Below are positions 55,611 to 64,000 of a stretch of 64,000 nt of DNA, piece after piece; position 1 is the stretch's first letter; every line of letters starts with the position of its first letter. This stretch comes from Humulus lupulus. Taxonomy: Eukaryota > Streptophyta > Magnoliopsida > Rosales > Cannabaceae. The DNA lies in assembly GCF_963169125.1 (NCBI RefSeq), contig NC_084798.1, positions 201,557,481-201,621,480 on the forward strand, read 5' to 3'. The translations under genes and the position numbers were made by a program. The notes beneath the pieces are model-generated. The model ran no database searches and was not told the DNA's origin. It saw nothing but the letters and a program-made list of their open reading frames with translations.

Positions 55611-56612
55611 TGTTATACACACTCACCAACCCGCTAAGGTCCAGACTTCCACTAAGGAAGCTGAAATTCCTCTCTAATTGTTGTTGTGGCATGGCTCGAT
55701 TGTAACGAGGTGTGTTTTCTACTTGCACCCTCGCCCTAGTTGTTTGTGATCTCGACATGTGTCTTCCAGATAATTGAGTTGCTCTATGTCCTCGATGTGC
55801 TGGCCGCGAGGCCTCACGCTCACCCCATGCTCAGGTCGAGCCCTTTGCCTTCTATCTCAGCTCCTACTTCGAGCACTCTGAGAGGACCTCTGGGGTGCCC
55901 AATCCCCTCCCCGGTTCCCATTGGGTACTGGCTAGGGTGCCTCTCGAGCTGGAGAGGGATTTCTTATTGGAGAGGGTGGATGCCTTATTGGAGAGGGTGG
56001 TGGCCTACTGTTGTTTGGTCTGGAAGGTCCAGAATTGGCTCGGACATGCTTAGGGTTGTTCCTGACAGGTTCAAGGTTATCATTCTAAGCTACCAAATGA
56101 GCTCAAATATTCCCAGTTCCAGCAAGTGCATTTCCTGTAGGATTGTTCCTAGTAGGGTTTTGAGCGTTTTCTCCAAGTGGACTGTTGTCAGTATTTGTCT
56201 TGGGCCTTGGTTAAGGCTATTGGGCCCTTTGCTCAGCCATCCTAGTAGTTGTACTCCCTCGGGGTCATCCTCTGACCCTTCGAGGCGGTACTTGAACCTC
56301 AGCGACTTGCCTCGCCAAATCCTCATTTCGCCGCATAGGCTTGGTCATCTGCTCACACAATTTGTGATTCTCCATTTCCATAATTAGTATGTATATTTTG
56401 GTATTATAACATAAATCTTCATCAGGCCTGGGGGTCTAAACAGGCTGCCCCTAGATTCTGATGATGCACTCCCCTCATTGGGGCTCTGATCTACCATGAG
56501 TTGCTTCCTAGGCCTTCGGGGGTGATTCTCAGCCTGATGAGTACGCTCCTCGGGGATTTGGGGTAATTGTCGCCCTCTGGTTCTGGTTTTGGGGATGTTC
56601 GAGGCGGCCATT
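55611..56612 (-). pseudogene. Tat gag N-terminal remnant
   Basis: From an ATG at about 56612 the minus strand encodes a protein start like that of the complete Tat element (HPRRPRKQLMVDQSPN, then SASSESRGS), then a frameshift near 56440 and further pieces in other frames (MENHKLCEQM). By 55611 the similarity is lost. The 215-codon open frame on the plus strand (55740-56387) is antisense to this and is not called as a gene. Confidence 0.55.
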
Positions 56613-56659
56613 GATGTTGTGCAGGAGGTTTTGATTAAATGATACAGAGATTTGCTTGA

Positions 56660-56682
56660 TGCTCTTAATGAAAGCACCAATA
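56660..56682 (-). other. Tat primer binding site (mutated)
   Basis: The complement, TTGGTGCTTTCATTAAGAGC, next to the LTR edge at 56683, differs by one base from the site at 35855-35876. Confidence 0.65.
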
Positions 56683-57402
56683 TGTTGACGCCGTTTTTCT
56701 TCAACTTAATTGTGTAGAGCAATAACTATTAATATAGAAAGAATAGAAGAAATTAGATATTTTTACGTGGTTCAACAGTTAAAATAGGCTGACGTCCACG
56801 AGTCGTTGTTATTATGAATACTCTCTCAAAGCTTCAAATTAAAGCAATTTTGCAAAGTTTCTTTCCAGTACCTATTTGTGCGTGCTTACAAATGACCTAG
56901 TCCAGGCTATTTATAGACCTGGTTGTGGGAATATCTTTCCCCCAATTCAGGGAAGTTACAACCAAATATTTAAATTTGAAATAAATATCTAAATAAATAA
57001 TACAATGAAATGCATTAATTAAAATAACAATCCCATTAAAATAGAGATTCAAGACACGGTTTTACCGAATCCCTGCGAAATAGGGATTTCCTGACATCTT
57101 TTCCATGTGGTAAACACATCATTGAGCTCGATCATTGTCTTGACGTGCTTTCGAGACTAGCTAAGCTCTGAGCTCATCATTCTAGTTGTTGCCTCCTCTT
57201 TATCCACTAATTTGGTCGAACTCATACCTCAGAGAAGGTTGGTATCTTCGAGCATGTGGCTCATGCTCGAACGCAGATAGCAAATCTAGAACCATTTGTC
57301 AATTTATACAAGTGTATTGCTAATACTTGTTAATCCCGAGCTTAACCTTTTCGACCCTGGATTTCGAGGCTATATATTTAATCTTGAAATTTGGGTGTAA
57401 CA
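56683..57402 (-). repeat. 5' LTR of a truncated Tat element
   Basis: About 720 bp, TGTTGACGCCG at the low edge and GGTGTAACA at the high edge. Shares TTTTACGTGGTTCA, GTCCACGAGTC and a CTATTTATAG TATA region (about 56907-56916) with the 794-bp LTRs. No partner LTR was found on the other side of the gag remnant. Confidence 0.75.
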
Positions 57403-58297
57403 GAAAGAACTAAAGAAAAGAAAACTCTAAAGTGATCTAATGTTTTCCAATGAGCTCCCAGTCGTCTTCTCCCAATTCCCCCTCTGAAAAACTTGGGTTT
57501 TATGATGAAAATCGCATTAAAATATGTAACCATACTTTTTCTCACGTGAAATGACCAAAATGCCATTCATTAAAAATTTGTAGAATTTCCTCATTTCCAC
57601 CCACCTAGCGTGATTACTCCAAAACATTAGTTTTTCCAGAATTTTGTCTTTTTTTCGATTTTGACCTATTTTTTGTTCCAAAGAATCCCGAGTCATTCAA
57701 AACCTAAAAATAACCCTAATTAACTAAAACATTACCTAAAAGGACACATTTAAACGAGTCTAAAACTCGTTTATCAATGGGAAACTTGTGTATTATGGTT
57801 ATAAGAATAGAATTATGCATGTTTGTTTGTTTGAATTTATAAAATTGAGATATGTTACAAAAACAAAGGAAAATTGGTCATTTTTCTAGAATTTACTAAT
57901 TTAACATGTTTTTGAATATGTAATGTTGTATTGTGCTTTATAATCTTTATATTGATTGATGTTAAGAATAAACAAAAATAGGCATGTTATAATTTTAGGG
58001 GAGATGTTGTTCATTGTTTCCTAAGACTGAAACAAAAAGATTGAGTTTGTAATGCGTAGGTTTATTTATATTAATTTTAAATTAATTTTGTGAATATTAC
58101 TTATTTTTGGTATACATTAAATAAAGGGTTTATACCTTTTTGGACCATGTATTTTTTCCAATAACGTGTTTGGACCCTGTGTTTTAAAAAATTCATATTT
58201 GGAACCTATATTTTGTAAAATGGTTCAAATAGGCCCCTAAACACAATTTTTATAAATAAAAAAATGAATATAACAACACATCTTTTAAGTAACATCC
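57403..58297. other. Unassigned repeat DNA
   Basis: No gene. 58128-58200 (TTTATACCTTTTTGGACCAT and following) looks like the end of a Mutator-type MITE. The earlier part resembles the start of an old LTR in reverse. Confidence 0.35.
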
Positions 58298-61200
58298 TGT
58301 GTTTCGGGTACCTTGAAACGACTTGAGTCGGGATTATTTTCTTCGAGTTAAGAATATTATTTTAAATAATATTATATTTGTTTGGAATTTATTTCCATGA
58401 GTTATTGCTAGCCAAATTATGAATTTTGTGTTTAAAAGTCAAGATAAGACTTTCGGTCTTGGACTAACACAAAAACCCTGATCGGGTAAAAATCTCATAA
58501 AATAAAATGAAAAACTATGGCAAATATATTTTGGGCATAAACTATATTCATAAAAATTAAATTTTGGTCAAAAATAATAAACCTAAGGGAAAATGGAAAC
58601 TTTAGGGCATTTTGTGTTAAATGCTTAATTTTACCGAATTGGGGAATTTTATTCCATGAATGGACCTTAGGTTAAAATTTATTGTATGATTAATTAAATT
58701 AAATGTGAGAGACACTTAATTTAATTATTATGTATTAAGTTTTGTTTTTAAAACTTAATAAGAGTGAAAAAGGTTATAGGAAGTCAAATTGGATTTTTCT
58801 TCTTAGGAAATATTTATTAACCTTTATAAAAAAAATTAATTAAAAAATATATAAATGCATATATAGAAAGAGGTGGCCGGCCATGTGAGGTTTTAAATGG
58901 TGTGAACAAAATTAATTAAGTTTTAAAGCCCATTTTAAATATTAGGGTTAATGGCAGGTAGATAGTAAAACACTCAAGTGTTTTAGGATATTTTAATGTA
59001 GTCTAAACCCTTCCTAACCCCCACAAATCTGACCCCCTCTCTCTCACAATCACTCTCATCTTTTTTGAAAATTCTCTCTCAAGTATTCTCTCCATCTTCA
59101 ACCTCAAGAACACTAAGAAGGCTTGGAAGCCTAAGCTTTGGTCTAGGAAGGTTTTCACTAAGGTAAAGTTTCAAAAATCTTGACTTTGTAAAGATTTTAA
59201 CCATGGGTCTTTTAATAGCTAACTATCTATGTTGTTGGGGGGAGTTGGTTAAGGTATTGAAAGAGTTTTGAAGGACTCAAAGAAAGTAGGAACATCAAAA
59301 CCTAGAATAAGAACAACAAGAGATAAAAAGTTTACTTTTTATGGTTGTTATTGTATGGTTTTTATTTTTAAGCATTATTTTGCATATTTAATGCTTAAAG
59401 TTTCTTATTGGTGATGTAATAAGGCTATGGTAGTTTCTCAATAATTTTTATGATGCTTGTGTGTTGATTTTTGAAAATAGGGACCGAAATTCTTAAGGGT
59501 TTTGGTGAGAACCCTAAAACAAAATACAAGTTTTGAGCTGTGATTTCCAAGGGGTCAAACATCCACTGTATATTTATTTTGTAAAATTTAATTGTACTGT
59601 GATATTTTTAAGATTGACTACATAAAATTGAGTTTTTGAAACACTAAAAATGTTTTAAAATGAGTGAGTTATGTTATTTCAAAGTTTAGGTAAAAAACTA
59701 TTTTTTCGTATTATTAATTTCGGGACCAAGTTCGGGCAGCCACTGTATAGGGAAAATGAACCCAGTTTTTTCTAAAATTTGGTGGACATAATCTTCGCAT
59801 AACCTAGTATTAAGTTCCAAAGTTTGGAAAAAATAAGGACTTGAAAATAAGGTCATTTTTACCTTATTGTTGGAAAATATTTTCACAAATAAAAAATGCT
59901 TCTTTTGACCTAAGATTTTACAAAGACCTAAATGGCATACCAAAAATGGAATTGGGAAATTTTTGTAACAATTGGGTAAGTAAATTTCAAGTTTTGACCT
60001 AACAAAGTATGTAGTTAAAAATGTGAAAAATGGGGTTTTCACACTTAGTGTAAAAATTAGAAGTTGGAACTTAAGGTAAAAAAGTAAAATTTTGCTTATT
60101 GCAAGATAAAAACTTCATAAGTCTTGAAAACATATTTTGACCTAAAATACCACTTTGAGATTTGTGAGTTTTATTTTATTAAAGAATTTTTATTCTTTCT
60201 AAAAATAAAATATTAAATTTATTAATAAGTTAATAAATTAAAAGACGGTTTAAAACCCTATATTTTGATAAAATATTTAAGTGAATTATTTTTCTACTAA
60301 GTAAACTTGATTAATTGACTTCGGAAAAATTAACTAGTCAAGATTGGACATTTTTAATAGTTTTCCTAATTAAGATAAATTAGGAAATTTTCTTAAAACA
60401 ATTTTTAGAGATTAAAACCTTAAGAGAAATAAAAGGAAAATTAAGAGTTTATTTTCTTGAAAAATAATTAAAGAATTTAATTAGTATTTTCGGAATATAA
60501 TACCGGCTAAAATCTTTTATATATCTTACTGACAGTTGAAAGTATGGATTAATAGTAGAACTTTTAGAGAATAAAATTTTTAGCAGATTGTGGGAAAATA
60601 CTATTATGATACCCGAGCCTAGGTATCGAGACCATAGGGTAGGTCTCCCCGAGACTTAGGGTTTTATCTCAAATATTTTTGTATAATTGGTTTAAAACCA
60701 AATAAGGATCTTTAATCCTTACAAATGATTTTAAAAATGACCAAACTACCCAAAATAATAATAATGAATTATTAAGTGCCATAATTAATCCGAGTATATT
60801 GTATGGATAATTACACTATTGGCTAAGCATAATTGGATTATACATTGGAGGGTGAAATCTTGCTAAGAGCAAAGGACTCCAAGTAAGTCAACTTCTATTG
60901 TGTGGCTGCAACATGAAACGACTATTGTATTGTATGTTAGTATAGAGACACATGCACATATATACATTGTCGTAGAAAGTTTGCTTGGAAATGTTAGTCT
61001 AGTTGGTGTTGATTTAGAAAATATGATTGGTAGATATCCTTCATATTCTAGACGTCTAATCCCCGTCACACTACTTAATTTTATTTATGTCTGGTTCATT
61101 ACTGCGGTGAGTGGCCAATAGGTGAGGATTGCTGGTTTAAACCTAAGGGCGCCAAAATGAATGGGACCTAGGGGCCCTTATGCTTACTTAATGAGTGAAC

Positions 61201-62174
61201 GATTAGAACCCTAGCAAGTGCTCTAATAAGTTATTCCCAGATAGTAGCCGTGAATATTGTCCATTCAGTGAGAGTGCCTGGAGATACTAGGGGTTGCCAA
61301 GTTTGAGTGGGGCTGAACACCCTAGGGGAAACTACTCATCAGCACCACTGATTAACATAGAAGTCTCTGTAAAACCGTGTAACTTCAATTACACTCTTGG
61401 ATAAGTAGTGATGCCCTAGGTAACTTGATGGTTACCCTTGTGAGGGATTTACTCTTGGATAAATAGCGATGCCCTAGGTAACGTGATAGTTACCCTTGAT
61501 GGGGATATTTATTGGCTAGATCTTAGTGTTGAGACTCGGTTCTCCCTTACAGATTATCATTTATGCTGGAGGGTGTGTTATGTTCGAATTGTTGGAAGTT
61601 GTCGAGCGTTGGTCTAATTATATTGTGATATATTATATCTGCTTGCTCTGGGATTTTCTGAGTGCAGGGATTTATTTGTTGATAAGAAATAGTTGTGATA
61701 TAATATATCTGCTTGTTCTAGGATTTTCTGAGTGCAGGAATTTATCTATTTATATGAAATAATTTGTCATTGGTTATCAGGCATGACCATAAGTTTTCCA
61801 GGACGCTTTTGCGTTCTTGAAATAGATTGTGTAGGGTCTGGATGGATTCGGAACCCTAATTCCCTACATGCTTTTGTTTTAAAGTTGAACTTACTAGGCA
61901 TTTTTGCTTACCTAGTTGTTTCCCATTGTAGGTAAGCGCAAGGGCAAGGCCGAGCAGTGAACGACCTTTTGGGAAGCCATTTTATTTTTGGAAATGTTGT
62001 GTTATTTTTCTAAACTAGGTTCACTCTACTCTTTATAAAATATGTTTGTATTCAATGTTAAGTATGGCCATACGACTTTTAAAAAGTTTTTTTATACTGG
62101 TTTTTGAGACATTTGGTTAAATGAAAATATTTATATTTTCGCATTATCGAGTCTTAAAAATCCAGGTCGTTACA
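58298..62174 (+). repeat. Very long LTR (about 3.9 kb), 5' LTR of the last element
   Basis: The right edge is firm: CCAGGTCGTTACA followed by a tRNA-Met primer site. The left edge (TGTGTTTCGGG) is my best guess. Inside are a pyrimidine-rich leader (59030-59090), a ~57-bp tandem duplication (about 61393-61445 and 61451-61503) and a ~68-bp one (about 61624-61690 and 61692-61758). No protein is called here. Confidence 0.5.
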
Positions 62175-62176
62175 GT

Positions 62177-62188
62177 TGGTATCAGAGC
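62177..62188 (+). other. Primer binding site, tRNA-Met type
   Basis: TGGTATCAGAGC two bases after the LTR end. Confidence 0.85.
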
Positions 62189-62324
62189 TCGAGTTGAGTC
62201 GGTTTTGTAGACAACCCACATGTACATTTCACAAAGCTAGACCGGCACTCACTGTAAGTACTATCTTTTCATATATGTTTCCTTTGCTTTCTTTTATTTA
62301 CCTCAATTCTATAAATTGTAGGTT

Positions 62325-62750
62325 ATGGTCGATATACCTGAGATAGGTGACCTTCTGATAGGAAACCTACACATGATCCTTATGCTTAGGATCAATTACT
62401 GTAGAATCTTTAACGATGAGAATCCATGACACTTCGAGTACGATCAACAAAATCAGTGTGTCATTCGGCAATGGACTCATTACATGACAGGATTCCTTGA
62501 TAAAGCCAACATACCCAAGCGACAGAGAATGCGATATGCTAGCATTTATTTGAGAGGCTCAGCACATATATGGTTTCGTCATAGACATTGGCGGTTGGAT
62601 TGCGACACGTGGGATGACTTTCATAAGCATATCAAGATAGCATTTGGGCCATTGGTTGACATATCTCAGTGGTTGATAGCATACCTCGTGGCAGAGGAGG
62701 ATCCGAGAAGCCAGACGAGGATACCGACATAAAGTTGGATATCCTGATGA
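62325..62750 (+). pseudogene. Gag-like capsid fragment, upstream module
   Basis: From ATG 62325 one frame runs through a TGA at about 62427 and then encodes a capsid-like stretch: MTGFLDKANIPKRQRMRYA, YLRGSAHIWFRH, WDDFHKHIKIAFGP. The order (helix, LRG.A..WF, W..F) is that of plant retrotransposon gag. It ends at 62730. This is separate from the gag frame that starts at 62999. Confidence 0.55.
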
Positions 62751-62998
62751 TAGCCTAGATTAGGTTATGTTGTGAGAGTCTTGTTGATACTTTTTGTAAA
62801 GACCTTGAAAACCTACTAGGTTGTAGGACTTTGGTGTAGTTATAGTAGGCAGATGTAGAAACCCGACGTGTAGTTAGGGTTCTCTTTTTAGATTTATTGT
62901 CCTGCTAACTAAAATTCTATGGCATGATCTGTCATAATCATTTTTTATTGCTAGGTTAGTATTCATCCCTACTATACATTGTGTTATAAAGACTTGTG

Positions 62999-64000
62999 AT
63001 GGTGCCTAACACTCGAGCCAAGGGAGGTCAAGTTGTTAATCAACCAGACCCAGCCGAGAGAGCAGTCATTGACCAAGATGCAGGTTGTGGCAGAGCCAGA
63101 GGAAGGGGTCGAGGCCGAGGACAAAGAGTACAGCCAGAACCAAATCTAGCAACTCAGATAGAGGTTCTTTGATTTTATGGCAACTATTAAAAAAGAGAAA
63201 ATGTAATATGCGTTGGTATTAACTTCTCATCTCTATGCGCTTAGGATCTTTTTTATTTTAAATCAAACAAAAATGGTAATGACAATAGCTCAAAGAGGAA
63301 AGGGTGTTGCTGGCCAGGGCCAGGCCGCACCTGCTGCTAGAGCTCAGAACGCACCTGTCGCTAGAGCTCCAACCCAAGCTACTAGAATTCGCGAGATAGC
63401 CGAGCAGATGAATAATTTACAAAGGCTAGTGGATACATAGGGAGCCCAAATTGAAAGAAGGCAAAAGAGATAGGAGGACATTGATGCCCTCCAAGCTGAA
63501 AGGTTTAACACCCTTTTGGGACGACTACCCATGCCACCCAATAATGCTCAGAACAACGAAATACCACCTGAAAACAATGAAGAACAGAACCTTGGCCCAC
63601 AGGTTGTCATTGAGCAACTGGTACTGCCAGTAGAAGCACCAAGAGCTGCCCGAGCGAAACCTATATCAGAAAGGTTCAGCAACCAGAATCCACCTATATT
63701 CGAGGGGAGCAGTTACCCATCAATGGCATAGGAATGGATCAGTATTTTGGAAAGGATCTTCGACTTCATTGGAACTACTGAGAGAGAGAAGGTAGTCTGT
63801 GTGACCTATATGTTAATAAAAGATGCCTGCATCTAGTGGGACGCAACCAGGAAAGGGCATAACATTGTCGAGATGGAATGGCTAGAGTTCTTGACCTTGT
63901 TCAATGGCAAGTACTTTAGTAAGGTAGCGATCAAGCACATAGTGAATGAGTTCACTGATATGAAGCAAGGAACTTCGAATGTGCAGGACTACGTTCAAAA
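62999..64000 (+). pseudogene. Gypsy (chromovirus-like) gag, broken, runs off the window
   Basis: An ATG at 62999 opens MVPNTRAKGGQV and an Arg/Gly-rich stretch (GRARGRGRGRGQR), ending at a TGA near 63170. In a second frame from about 63290 the protein goes on: QMNNLQRLVDT, then PPIFEGSSYPS, EWISILERIFDFIGTTEREKV, MEWLEFLTLFNGKYFS and a final KQGTSNVQDYVQ, which is the retrotransposon gag (PF03732-type) signature in order. Four in-frame TAG codons (63438, 63471, 63729, 63834) and a frame change break it. Capsid proteins of this kind package the element RNA. pol would lie beyond the window. Confidence 0.75.

Noticed and set aside
55740..56387. 215-codon plus-strand open frame
   Set aside because: Antisense to the Tat gag remnant; biased composition of gag leaves the opposite strand open. 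No motif seen.

Overview
This window looks like nuclear DNA of a flowering plant, almost certainly a eudicot. It is AT-rich with long low-complexity tracts, and it is filled with transposon families found only in plants: a Cassandra-type TRIM carrying 5S rRNA sequence, Tat- and Athila-lineage Ty3/gypsy elements, CACTA (En/Spm) transposons, LINE 3' ends and several large LTRs. I cannot name the species. The density of nested retrotransposons points to a repeat-rich intergenic region with very few host genes. I saw no tRNA gene, no CRISPR array and nothing bacterial.

Layout. 1-3350: fragment of an LTR-like sequence, a ~100-bp degenerate tandem array, a Cassandra TRIM (minus), a duplicated 130-bp repeat and a LINE 3' end. 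4255-5990 and 21085-23010: two arms of an old duplication, each with a small gene (minus) for a secreted glycine-rich protein with a GPI-anchor-like tail; the first (4836-5198) is intact, the second (21307-21977) carries a one-base frameshift. Between the arms lie a decayed Athila-lineage element (6118-13229, minus) whose 3' LTR has a 1.6-kb insertion, and a CACTA transposon (14336-~18275) with palindromic subterminal repeats and a broken transposase_24-type gene.

24226-36670 is a complete Tat-lineage Ty3/gypsy retrotransposon on the minus strand: two 794-bp LTRs with about a dozen differences, a perfect 5-bp target duplication, gag-protease and pol. On the opposite (plus) strand, between pol and the 3' LTR, it carries a separate intron-containing gene with its own TATA box, open over four coding exons (831 codons). 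Its first half matches the putative gypsy-type transposon domain (PF04195 type) and its end is a coiled coil. gag-pro and pol are in one frame, separated by a UAG followed by CAAUUA, the tobacco-mosaic-virus type of leaky stop context. These two features are the most interesting in the window.

36671-44100 holds AT-rich DNA, a LINE fragment whose coding sense and poly-A point opposite ways (flanked by a 13-bp target duplication), a CACTA TnpD fragment and a CACTA right end. 44889-64000 is a nest of LTRs: a Tat LTR with PBS and gag start, two head-to-head LTRs of one family (one split by a 1.4-kb solo LTR with a CCGAC duplication), a 1.9-kb solo LTR with a TGGTG duplication, a truncated Tat element, and the 5' LTR, primer site and decayed gag region of another element that runs off the end of the window.
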